The position numbers and the translations under genes are program-made. From contig NZ_JAPJDA010000016.1 of assembly GCF_026241755.1 (NCBI RefSeq), positions 56,660-120,659 on the forward strand: a DNA stretch of 64,000 nt, in the 5' to 3' direction. This DNA comes from Salinimicrobium profundisediminis (GTDB taxonomy: Bacteria; Bacteroidota; Bacteroidia; Flavobacteriales; Flavobacteriaceae). The notes below the pieces were generated by a model, which worked only from the letters and a program-made list of their open reading frames with translations, did no database searches and had not been told where the DNA came from. The first letter of the stretch is position 1. Every line of letters begins with the position of its first letter. Below are positions 57,149-64,000 of this stretch, piece after piece.

Positions 57149-58252
57149 ATGGAAAAAACCAATAACTACAACAAGAAGATCACCAAAACGATTTTTATAG
57201 CCTTGCTGATGCTTTCAGCGCTTGCGCTGCTTATTTTTCACGCCAATTTCTTTCTCTTGGTCTTTGCCGGTATCTTCTTTTCTACTTTGCTAAATTTCTC
57301 TTCCAACTGGATAGTGAGCAAATCTAAAATGCCCTATTGGCTGGCGTTATTGCTGGTGCTTCTGTCCATGACGGGAATCCTGGTGTTGATCATTGTACTC
57401 ATAGGCCCTTCTATGGTACAACAGGTGAAGGAAATGACAAACACTTTACCGCAATCTCTTAACAATTTGAGAGAGGAGATAAGGCAGACTTCCGTTGGGC
57501 GTAGTTTATTTGAAGAATTACCTTCAGATCTTGGTGCTTTAATTGAAAATCGGGAAAAAGTAGTGTCGAGAATTGTGGGGTCTTTTTCAACCACTATCGG
57601 GGCGATTGCGAACTTTTTTATCATCATCGTAACCGGAATCTTTCTGGCTTCCAGTCCAAAGATTTACACCCACGGATTTATAAGGTTATTTCCAATAAAT
57701 TTCCGTCCGCGTTTAATTGAGGTGATGGATAAAACTCAGCGTTCTCTCAGCCTTTGGATGATGGCCAAGCTCATTTCTATGCTGGTAGTTGGAGTATTTA
57801 CAGCTATAGGCCTGGAAATTCTTGGCATGCCCATGCCTTACGCCCTCGCGTTAATAGCTGCATTATTCTCCTTCATTCCCAATATCGGTCCCTATCTCGC
57901 CCTTGCGCCGGCAGTATTGATCGCACTCATGCAGGGAGGTAATATGTATATTTATGTGCTCATACTTTACTTTGGTATTCAAATAGTAGAAAGCTACTTA
58001 ATTACGCCAATGATCGAAAAAAAGATGATGCACCTGCCTCCCGCACTTACACTTTTCTGGATGGTACTTTTAGGGTTGATAACCGGAATTTTAGGGCTTA
58101 TCATGGCCACGCCCATCCTTGCCGCACTTATAGTAATTATAGAAGAATTATATGTGAAAGACCATCTGGAGGCTTCCGGTAACCCCGAAAATGAGGTTGA
58201 TAAAAAGCCGGTAGCGGTTGAAGCAGATCACGACGACTCCGATTCAAAATAA
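57149..58252 (+). CDS. AI-2E family transporter (PerM-like)
   Basis: A 367-residue protein with about eight membrane helices: TIFIALLMLSALALLIFHAN, a large loop containing EMTNTLPQSLNNLREEIR, FIIIVTGIFLASSPKIYTHG, and the C-terminal set with YALALIAALFSFIPNIGPYL and ESYLITPMIEKKMMHLPPAL. This family includes YdgG/PerM and Na+/H+ or autoinducer exporters; the function here is undefined. The C-terminus is acidic (EADHDDSDSK). Confidence 0.88.
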   Translation: MEKTNNYNKKITKTIFIALLMLSALALLIFHANFFLLVFAGIFFSTLLNFSSNWIVSKSKMPYWLALLLVLLSMTGILVLIIVLIGPSMVQQVKEMTNTLPQSLNNLREEIRQTSVGRSLFEELPSDLGALIENREKVVSRIVGSFSTTIGAIANFFIIIVTGIFLASSPKIYTHGFIRLFPINFRPRLIEVMDKTQRSLSLWMMAKLISMLVVGVFTAIGLEILGMPMPYALALIAALFSFIPNIGPYLALAPAVLIALMQGGNMYIYVLILYFGIQIVESYLITPMIEKKMMHLPPALTLFWMVLLGLITGILGLIMATPILAALIVIIEELYVKDHLEASGNPENEVDKKPVAVEADHDDSDSK

Positions 58253-58261
58253 TATTTTCTT

Positions 58262-59086
58262 ATGAAAATTGATGCGCACCAGCATTTCTGGCAGTATGAT
58301 GCTGAAAAATATTCATGGATTTCTGATGAAATGGCCGTGATCAGAAAAGATTTTTCTCCGGAAGATCTTGAGCCTTTGCTGTCAAAAAGGGGATTTTCGG
58401 GATGTGTTGCTGTACAGGCCGATCAATCTGAAGCAGAGACAGAGGTTCTGCTGAAAATGGCAAAAAAGCACGACTTTATTAAAGGAGTGGTTGGCTGGGT
58501 AGATTTAGGTTCCCCTGAAGTTGAAGAACGCCTGAAGCACTATTCAAAAAACACATTTTTGAAAGGTATACGTCACACCGTCTGGGACGAAAAAGGGGAA
58601 TTTATGATGTCTTCTGAATTTCAGCACGGAATATCATTTTTGGCAAATCTCGGTCTCACTTATGATATTCTTGTTTTCGATTATCAGCTTGGCGGTGCTG
58701 TAGAACTTGTAAAAGCCTTTCCCCGGCAAAAATTTGTCCTTGATCACATGGGAAAACCCCAGATTTCAGGAAAACCCGATAAGCAGTGGGTAGAGCAGAT
58801 TCAGCAACTGGCGTCTTTTCCCAATGTGTGGTGCAAAATTTCAGGCTTGGTAACCGAAACTCCCGACTTCAGCTGGAAAACTCCCGATTTCTTCCCAATT
58901 CTCGAGGTGGTCATCGATGCTTTTGGTGTAGATCGCTTAATCTTTGGATCTGACTGGCCGGTTTGTTTGTCTGCAGCAAGTTATTCAGAAGTTAACGGGA
59001 TTATAGAAAAATTCTTCAGCAGTTATTCAAAAGAAGACAAAGAAAAGATCTTCGGAAAAAATGCTGCTGAATTTTATAACTTATAA
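58262..59086 (+). CDS. Amidohydrolase family protein (COG3618, lactonase-like)
   Basis: A 274-residue amidohydrolase-fold protein: metal-binding DAHQHFW (residues 4-10), GCVAVQADQSEAETEVLLKM, RHTVWDE, FVLDHMGKPQ, WCKISGLVTE, and RLIFGSDWPVC with the catalytic Asp. This matches L-fuconolactonase/L-rhamnonolactonase-type enzymes, but the sugar substrate is not shown by the context. It starts 9 bases after the AI-2E stop. Confidence 0.85.
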   Translation: MKIDAHQHFWQYDAEKYSWISDEMAVIRKDFSPEDLEPLLSKRGFSGCVAVQADQSEAETEVLLKMAKKHDFIKGVVGWVDLGSPEVEERLKHYSKNTFLKGIRHTVWDEKGEFMMSSEFQHGISFLANLGLTYDILVFDYQLGGAVELVKAFPRQKFVLDHMGKPQISGKPDKQWVEQIQQLASFPNVWCKISGLVTETPDFSWKTPDFFPILEVVIDAFGVDRLIFGSDWPVCLSAASYSEVNGIIEKFFSSYSKEDKEKIFGKNAAEFYNL

Positions 59087-59109
59087 GAGTAAAAACTAAG
59101 GTGTCAAAA

Positions 59110-59550
59110 ATGGCAAGATTGGATTACATTTTTCAGAAGAAAATAAAACTTAAAGCCAAACCCAGAGGTTTCCACCTGGTAACCGATGAGGTGCTTCAGC
59201 AGATCCCTGAACTCAGGGAAATTTCTGTAGGATTTTTGCAAGTCTTTATTCAGCACACTTCCGCCGGAATCACCATCAACGAAAATGCCGATCCTACCGT
59301 AAGAGATGATTTTGAGAGCCATTTTAATAAGATGGTACCCGAAGATCAACCTTACTACAAACACACTTTTGAGGGCAGTGACGATATGCCGGCGCACATA
59401 AAAGCAGCCTTATTGGGAACATCTCTTCAGATCCCCATTACAAATGGCCGACTAAACCTGGGTACCTGGCAGGGAATTTACCTGGGTGAACATCGCGACC
59501 ACGGCGGTAGTAGAAAATTGGTACTTACTATTTTTGGTGAGAAAAAATAG
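59110..59550 (+). CDS. Secondary thiamine-phosphate synthase / YjbQ family protein
   Basis: A 146-residue protein from the ATG at 59110; a GTG at 59101 would add three residues. It has the YjbQ pattern: KLKAKPRGFHLVTDEVLQQI, FIQHTSAGITINENADPTVR (His and Asp typical of the family), YKHTFEGSDDMPAHIKAALL, NLGTWQGIYLGEHRDHGGSR. Some YjbQ members have weak thiamine-phosphate synthase activity; the true role is unknown. The start ATG is part of a CAAAAATGGC motif copy. Confidence 0.85.
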   Translation: MARLDYIFQKKIKLKAKPRGFHLVTDEVLQQIPELREISVGFLQVFIQHTSAGITINENADPTVRDDFESHFNKMVPEDQPYYKHTFEGSDDMPAHIKAALLGTSLQIPITNGRLNLGTWQGIYLGEHRDHGGSRKLVLTIFGEKK

Positions 59551-59551
59551 A

Positions 59552-59733
59552 CCACGAATACATGAATTATTTCAAGATTGGTAACTGCCTCTATCCATAT
59601 CTTCTTAACAAATAATCAGTTGGGTCATGGTGCAATGCGCAGAAAAGATTAGACCTACAAGGTTTTAAAAACCCTGCAGGTCAGAGAAAAATTCAGTGGG
59701 GGAATGTATCTTAAATTATTCGTGTATTTGTGG
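59552..59733. mobile_element. Possible MITE-like element with 21-base inverted ends
   Basis: CCACGAATACATGAATTATT at 59552 onward and its near-inverse (AAATTATTCGTGTATTTGTG at 59713 onward) flank 180 bases without a gene, which include the AGACCT palindrome at 59651-59682. No target-site duplication is clear. Confidence 0.4.
59651..59682. repeat. Degenerate member of the AGACCT palindrome family
   Basis: AGACCTACAAGGTTTT is followed by AAAACCCTGCAGGTCA; it is the same outline as 20922-20954 with several changes. Confidence 0.55.
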
Positions 59734-59765
59734 CAAAAAGATAAGAGAAATGCTTCAGCATAAAA

Positions 59766-59792
59766 AAATCCCGCTCTTTCGAACGGGATTTT
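59766..59792 (-). terminator. Terminator of the thrS-infC-rpmI-rplT operon
   Basis: On the minus strand AAAATCCCG pairs with CGGGATTTT across TTCGAAAGAG, followed by a T run. It is 23 bases beyond the rplT stop. Confidence 0.85.
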
Positions 59793-59814
59793 ATAAGTGA
59801 GATAACAGTTTAAT

Positions 59815-60159
59815 TTATTTTACTTTTTTGACGATAGCTTCAAACGCATCAGGGTGGTTCATCGCTAGATCGGCAAGAACCTTACGGTTCAATTCGATTC
59901 CTGCGGCTTTAACTTTCCCCATGAATTGTGAATAAGACATTCCGTGCATACGGGCACCTGCATTGATACGGATGATCCAAAGTGAACGGAAGTTTCTCTT
60001 CTTGGTTTTACGGTCTCTGTAAGCATATAACATTGCTTTATCAACCGCGTTTTTCGCTACTGTCCAAACGTTCTTACGACGTCCAAAGTAACCTTTTGCT
60101 TGCTTAAGAACCTTTTTTCTTCTGGCTCTCTTCGCAACTGAATTTACTGATCTTGGCAT
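59815..60159 (-). CDS. rplT: 50S ribosomal protein bL20
   Basis: A 114-residue basic protein: [20 protein letters not shown] and [20 protein letters not shown] near the N-terminus, [20 protein letters not shown] in the globular part. It is an early 50S assembly protein and in other bacteria represses rpmI-rplT. It is last in the thrS-infC-rpmI-rplT operon, 139 bases after rpmI. Confidence 0.97.
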   Translation of the reverse strand: MPRSVNSVAKRARRKKVLKQAKGYFGRRKNVWTVAKNAVDKAMLYAYRDRKTKKRNFRSLWIIRINAGARMHGMSYSQFMGKVKAAGIELNRKVLADLAMNHPDAFEAIVKKVK

Positions 60160-60209
60160 ATTTTAAAATTTTTTTGTAGCAGGCGGCCGGTAACCGGCAC
60201 TTTTAATTA

Positions 60210-60246
60210 AAAGAGATCTCAGATCTCATATCTAAAATCTCACGTC
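60210..60246. repeat. ATCTCA-rich degenerate repeat between rpmI and rplT
   Basis: GATCTCAGATCTCATATCT then AAAATCTCACGTCTA. A related stretch lies at about 31366-31409 before HMG-CoA lyase. Confidence 0.5.
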
Positions 60247-60298
60247 TAATTGGCCTGACTCCAGGGTTATTAAATTTGGTAAACCATCAAAGGTTCAA

Positions 60299-60496
60299 TT
60301 ACAACAAACGTAATTGAAGTTTGATATTTTTTTCGTCTGCTTCATGTACCAAAGTACTGTGAGTCAGCGCTAGCTTTTGTTTTTTAGTCTTCTTGGTTAA
60401 GATGTGACTTTTAAACGCATGCTTTCTTTTGATCTTTCCGGTACCGGTAAGCTTGAAACGCTTCTTGGCACTGGATTTTGTTTTCATCTTAGGCAT
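60299..60496 (-). CDS. rpmI: 50S ribosomal protein bL35
   Basis: A 65-residue basic protein with [20 protein letters not shown], the bL35 signature, and [19 protein letters not shown]. It lies between infC and rplT, in the standard order. Confidence 0.97.
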   Translation of the reverse strand: MPKMKTKSSAKKRFKLTGTGKIKRKHAFKSHILTKKTKKQKLALTHSTLVHEADEKNIKLQLRLL

Positions 60497-60563
60497 TCTG
60501 TCCTTCTTTTTAATTATCTCACTTATTATTGTAACTCATGCAATCCATTAGAATGGCAGGAGA

Positions 60564-61127
60564 TTATTTAGATTTTGTCTTCTTGGGGGAGAGGAACATA
60601 GTCATTCTTTTCCCTTCAAGTTTAGGCATTTGCTCTACCTTTCCAAGTTCTTCAAGATCGGTAGCAAGGCGCAGTAAAAGGATCTCTCCCTGTTCTTTAA
60701 ATACAATAGAACGCCCTTTAAAGAATACGAAAGCTTTTAATTTGGCTCCGTCTTTAAGGAATTTTTCTGCATTCCTTTTCTTAAACTCATAGTCGTGATC
60801 GTCTGTATTAGGACCAAAACGTATCTCTTTAACAACCACCTGGGTTGCTTTGGCCTTTAATGCCTTGTCACGCTTTTTCTGTTCATAGAGAAACTTTTTA
60901 TAGTCCATTACTTTAGCAACGGGAGGATTGGCGTTGGGGGAGATCTCCACCAGGTCCAGCTCCTGTTCTTCGGCAATGGCTAATGCTTTACGGGTTGGGT
61001 AAACACCCATTTCCACGTTATCGCCTACAAGGCGAACTTCCTCCGCACGTATCTTTCCGTTAATGCGATGCGGATCTTCTTTGATTTCTCTAAGAGGTCT
61101 TTTGGTTCTTTTTCTACGTATTGCTAT
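60564..61127 (-). CDS. infC: Translation initiation factor IF-3 (ATA start codon)
   Basis: A 187-residue IF-3 when started at the ATA at 61127-61125: the frame then reads [20 protein letters not shown] and [20 protein letters not shown], the normal N-terminal domain. No ATG, GTG or TTG upstream gives this; the first standard start (GTG at 61016) would delete 37 conserved residues. The C-terminal domain follows ([20 protein letters not shown]). IF-3 rejects non-AUG starts, and a rare start on its own mRNA gives autoregulation, as for AUU in E. coli infC. The thrS stop is 16 bases upstream. Confidence 0.9.
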   Translation of the reverse strand: MAIRRKRTKRPLREIKEDPHRINGKIRAEEVRLVGDNVEMGVYPTRKALAIAEEQELDLVEISPNANPPVAKVMDYKKFLYEQKKRDKALKAKATQVVVKEIRFGPNTDDHDYEFKKRNAEKFLKDGAKLKAFVFFKGRSIVFKEQGEILLLRLATDLEELGKVEQMPKLEGKRMTMFLSPKKTKSK

Positions 61128-61143
61128 GGCTCAAAAATTTTAA

Positions 61144-63090
61144 TTAAACTTCGAATGTTTTTAAAGTACTATTTACTTCTTCTTTTATTAGTTGGGCAAA
61201 TTCTTCGACAGTCATGCTGCCAAGATCGCCTTCCCCGTGTTTACGTACAGAAACTGTTCCATTCTCTGCTTCCTGTTCTCCAACAATCAGCATATACGGA
61301 ATCTTGCTTACTTCTGCTCCCCGGATTTTCTTACCAATGGTCTCATTCCGGTTGTCTACAAGGGCGCGAATTTCGTGATTTTCCAGCGAATTTAAAACTT
61401 TTTGGCTGTATTTTTCGTATTTCTCACTGAGGGAGAGAATAATAGCCTGTTCTGGCATCAGCCAAAGTGGGAAATTTCCTCCTGTATTCTCCAGCAGTAC
61501 AGCTACAAAGCGTTCCATACTACCAAAAGGAGCACGGTGAATCATCACCGGGCGGTGCATTTCATTGTCACTTCCTTTATAGGTAAGGTCAAAACGTTCC
61601 GGTAAATTATAATCCACCTGGATGGTTCCCAGCTGCCACTGTCTGCCAAGGGCATCTTTCACCATGAAATCCAGTTTGGGTCCGTAAAAAGCAGCTTCAC
61701 CGGTTTCTACGATATAGTTAAGACCTTTCTCCTTTGCGGCATTGATTATGGCATTTTCAGCTTTATCCCAGTTTTCGTCAGATCCTATGTACTTCTCTTT
61801 ATTCTCAGGATCTCTTAAAGAAACCTGAGCTGTAAAATCTTCAAATCCGAGGGAGCTGAATACATATAAAGTAAGATCGATTACCTTTTTGAATTCAGAA
61901 TCTAATTGATCTGGAGTACAAAAAATGTGGGCGTCATCCTGAGTGAATCCGCGTACGCGGGTAAGTCCGTGTAATTCGCCACTCTGCTCGTAACGATAAA
62001 CAGTTCCGAATTCAGCAAAACGCTTCGGAAGATCCTTGTAGCTCCAATGCCCGTGATTGTAGATCTCGCAGTGGTGCGGGCAGTTCATAGGTTTTAGCAA
62101 AAATTCCTCTCCTTCATTCGGAGTTTTTATTGGCTGAAAGCTGTCTTCTCCATATTTAGCATAGTGGCCAGAGGTAACATAAAGTTCCTTTTGTCCAATA
62201 TGTGGAGTCACAACCATTTCATAACCCGCCTTTTTCTGAGCTTTTTTCAGGAAGTTCTCAAGTCGCTCTCTCAAGGCAGCACCTTTTGGTAGCCATAATG
62301 GCAGTCCCTGCCCAACTTTTTGTGAAAAAGTAAAAAGTTCCAGTTCACGACCTAGCTTCCGGTGATCCCTTTTCTTGGCCTCCTCAAGCATTTCAAGATA
62401 TTCCTTGAGGTCCTTTTGCTTCGGAAATGAAATTCCGTAAACCCTTGTCAACTGCGGATTCTTTTCATTACCTCTCCAGTAAGCACCGGCAATACTCATC
62501 AGTTTCACTGCTTTTATCACACCGGTGTTGGGAAGGTGGCCGCCGCGACAAAGATCTGTAAAGGTATCATGATCGCAGAAGGTAATCGTTCCGTCTTCAA
62601 GGTTTTCAATAAGTTCAACCTTGAATGGGTTATTTTCTTTTTTATAGAAATCAAGAGCTTCCTGCTTGGAAACCTCTCTCATCTGGAAGTCGTGTTTTCC
62701 TCTGGAAATTTCCAGCATGCGGTCTTCAATCTTTTTGAAGTCATTTTCAGAGATCTTATTGTCTCCAAAATCCACGTCATAATAGAAGCCGTTCTCAATA
62801 GCCGGTCCTATAGTCAGTTTAGCGCCTGGGTAAAGATCCTGGATTGCCTGGGCCATCACGTGAGAAGAAGAGTGCCAAAAAGCCTTTTTCCCCTCAGGAT
62901 CGTTCCAGGTATATAAAGTAAGGCTGCCGTCGGTATTTAAAGGAGTGGATGTTTCTACCACTGTATTGTTGAACTTTGCCGAAATCACATTACGGGCCAG
63001 GCCTTCACTAATGCTTTTTGCTACCTCCATTGGAGTAGTGCCGTTCTCAAACTCTTTAATACTGCCATCGGGCAACGTAATCTTTATCAT
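61144..63090 (-). CDS. thrS: Threonine--tRNA ligase
   Basis: A 648-residue class II synthetase: N-terminal TGS domain ([20 protein letters not shown]), editing domain with [17 protein letters not shown] (H-x3-H) and the zinc-site [10 protein letters not shown], catalytic motif 2 ([20 protein letters not shown]), motif 3 ([19 protein letters not shown]), and the anticodon domain. It charges tRNA-Thr. First gene of the thrS-infC-rpmI-rplT operon, with TATATTTG (minus, 63117-63110) before the ATG. Confidence 0.98.
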   Translation of the reverse strand: MIKITLPDGSIKEFENGTTPMEVAKSISEGLARNVISAKFNNTVVETSTPLNTDGSLTLYTWNDPEGKKAFWHSSSHVMAQAIQDLYPGAKLTIGPAIENGFYYDVDFGDNKISENDFKKIEDRMLEISRGKHDFQMREVSKQEALDFYKKENNPFKVELIENLEDGTITFCDHDTFTDLCRGGHLPNTGVIKAVKLMSIAGAYWRGNEKNPQLTRVYGISFPKQKDLKEYLEMLEEAKKRDHRKLGRELELFTFSQKVGQGLPLWLPKGAALRERLENFLKKAQKKAGYEMVVTPHIGQKELYVTSGHYAKYGEDSFQPIKTPNEGEEFLLKPMNCPHHCEIYNHGHWSYKDLPKRFAEFGTVYRYEQSGELHGLTRVRGFTQDDAHIFCTPDQLDSEFKKVIDLTLYVFSSLGFEDFTAQVSLRDPENKEKYIGSDENWDKAENAIINAAKEKGLNYIVETGEAAFYGPKLDFMVKDALGRQWQLGTIQVDYNLPERFDLTYKGSDNEMHRPVMIHRAPFGSMERFVAVLLENTGGNFPLWLMPEQAIILSLSEKYEKYSQKVLNSLENHEIRALVDNRNETIGKKIRGAEVSKIPYMLIVGEQEAENGTVSVRKHGEGDLGSMTVEEFAQLIKEEVNSTLKTFEV

Positions 63091-63109
63091 AAAACTCGAA
63101 TTAGGTCTG

Positions 63110-63117
63110 CAAATATA
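63110..63117 (-). promoter_or_regulatory. -7 element (TATATTTG) of thrS
   Basis: On the minus strand TATATTTG lies 19 bases before the ATG at 63090. I see no matching TTG upstream. Confidence 0.55.
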
Positions 63118-63173
63118 ACAGGTTCATAGGTGCTTTACAATACTAATATATATAATATGTATGTGGAGGTTTT

Positions 63174-63292
63174 GGGCGTTCCCCTCCTTCGCTACCGCTC
63201 ATGCGGGTCGGGCTATCCGCTTCAATCTTTTTGCTCATACTTCACAAAAAGGATTTCCGCTGCTATCCCTAACGCGGGTAAACGTCTTCGAT
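63174..63292. repeat. Structured repeat starting GGGCGTTCCCC
   Basis: GGGCGTTCCCCTCC, then GCGGGTCGGGCTATCCGC, then AATCTTTTTG pairing with CAAAAAGGATT about 12 bases later, then CCGCTGCTATCCCTAACGCG. I recall sequences of this form as dispersed flavobacterial repeats; there is no coding frame. Confidence 0.6.
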
Positions 63293-63419
63293 TTATAATT
63301 ATGTATGGTTTTCTATTTTGCGTTTTCAATTCATGTTATATTAAATCGGATTGGATTGTTTGTTTTGATTCCTATTAATGTGATTCGATGGATATTTCGT
63401 TTATCAGCTATAAACATTT

Positions 63420-63927
63420 GACCCCTTCGGGGTCACCCCCTGCCGAAGTTGAATACGAAATGTTGGATCCTTTGGATCCGGATGGTTAGACCCTATCGGG
63501 TCTTATATATGTAACGTAACAGGTCACGAACCGAAGAGCCCAATGGTTCTCATTCTTTAATAACAGGAACACGTCCCAAACCACGACCCCGATGGGCCTC
63601 ATTTCTTTAATATTGGGAACAGGTAACGAAACCAGACCCCAAAGGGGTCTTATGTTTTTAACCTGAATACCGTGATGATCCCGACCCCCACGGAGTCGCA
63701 CCTTTGTGAACGCCACTTCTCAAAAGTGCCATTTTCGGCACCTCTTTTCTCATGAGGTATGTTTCAGGATCCGAAGGAGCCATATAATTATAGGACTTTT
63801 ACAAAATTGCACCTCCTGCTGGTAATTGCTCTACATACTATATATAATACACCTCACGAATATACAATCCCGAAGGGATTGGATGACTATAACAGGAGTG
63901 GAGGGAACTGTGACCCCTAAGGGCTCA
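63420..63927. repeat. Array of about ten short hairpins, part with a 47-50 base period
   Basis: Stems: GACCCC-TTC-GGGGTC (63420), GGATCC-TTT-GGATCC (63465), AGACCC-TATC-GGGTCT (63488), AGAGCC-CAAT-GGTTCT (63535), GACCCC/GGGCCTC (63585), AGACCCC-AAA-GGGGTCT (63634), GACCC-type (63683), GGATCC-type (63768), AATCCC-GAA-GGGATT (63866), TGACCCC-type (63911). Linkers share AACAGGTAACGAAACC-like sequence. Confidence 0.75.
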
Positions 63928-64000
63928 ATCTCAAAAAAGAGGATGATGTGGTGCTCTTCAGAAAAATTACAGAAGAAGTGGCTGCTCTCGTGAAGAAATA

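Larger units (their letters stand above)
63118..64000. other. Gene-free repeat-rich right edge
   Basis: No frame in these 880 bases has credible protein character. The part at 63174-63292 is a structured GC-rich repeat, and 63420-63927 is an array of short hairpins. The last 70 bases show nothing I can name. Confidence 0.7.

Noticed and set aside
63486..63716. 76-residue minus-strand frame
   Set aside because: Translation of the hairpin array, not protein-like.
63420..63927. CRISPR array
   Set aside because: The repeats vary in sequence, spacers are not unique but similar, and no cas gene is present.

Overview
The window is a chromosomal segment of a member of the Bacteroidota, almost certainly family Flavobacteriaceae (Gramella/Salegentibacter/Salinimicrobium-like by feel; the genus cannot be fixed from this sequence). 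Evidence: moderate-to-low GC, promoters of the Bacteroidota type (TTG, about 19 nt, TAnnTTTG) in front of many genes, near absence of Shine-Dalgarno sequences except a perfect one before rpsU, split transketolase subunits, flavobacterial lipoproteins and OmpH/porin families, and typical flavobacterial intergenic repeats. It is mostly housekeeping DNA; I see no prophage, CRISPR array, restriction system, transposase gene or secretion island.

Layout. 1-5411: DUF2851 (cut by the left edge), PspC, an alanine/glycine symporter with an unusual exported N-terminal extension, a ComEA-like helix-hairpin-helix protein and an acyl-CoA dehydrogenase. 5496-7087: rpsU, a Xer recombinase and the hibernation factor hpf. 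7108-20910: the translation/transcription block, tRNA-Thr(TGT), Tyr, Gly, Thr(GGT), tuf, tRNA-Trp, secE, nusG, rplKAJL, rpoB, rpoC. 20997-24712: DUF3467, an exported beta-barrel candidate, an Mpo1-like protein and two tandem paralogous exported proteins. 24789-35773: prfC, idi, a 6-pyruvoyl-tetrahydropterin synthase homologue, a second identical tRNA-Thr, pepT, pyrD, a LysE exporter, HMG-CoA lyase, a TPR histidine kinase and guaB. 35936-43490: OmpH/Skp, two parvulin-type chaperone isomerases, a MoxR ATPase and aconitase, i.e. envelope-protein folding next to central metabolism. 43672-49266: three tRNAs (Leu, Lys, Lys), aroK, a PyrR-like phosphoribosyltransferase, an S4 protein, an FKBP lipoprotein, a porin-like protein and transketolase. 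49947-59550: tgt, LptF/G permease, EamA transporter, accA, dnaB, an exported protein of unknown function, an AI-2E family permease, an amidohydrolase and YjbQ. 59815-63090 (minus strand): thrS-infC-rpmI-rplT. 63091-64000: gene-free and repeat-rich.

The most interesting signals are not genes. (1) The octamer CATTTTTG, often as CATTTTTGAC or CATTTTTGAG, recurs on both strands in genes and intergenic DNA at about 19 loci found by eye, and head-to-head copies form very long terminator hairpins with the core AAAAATGNCATTTTT. This resembles how DNA-uptake sequences are distributed in Neisseria and Pasteurellaceae, but I know of no description for this family. (2) An array of small hairpins spaced about 48-50 bases at the right edge, whose stems differ in sequence while often keeping pairing. 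(3) A REP-like palindrome family, amplified as three units of about 93 bases upstream of tgt. (4) A perfect Shine-Dalgarno before rpsU, an ATA start codon for infC, and a Tgt that lacks the usual zinc-binding cysteines. (5) A duplicated 3' end of tRNA-Thr.
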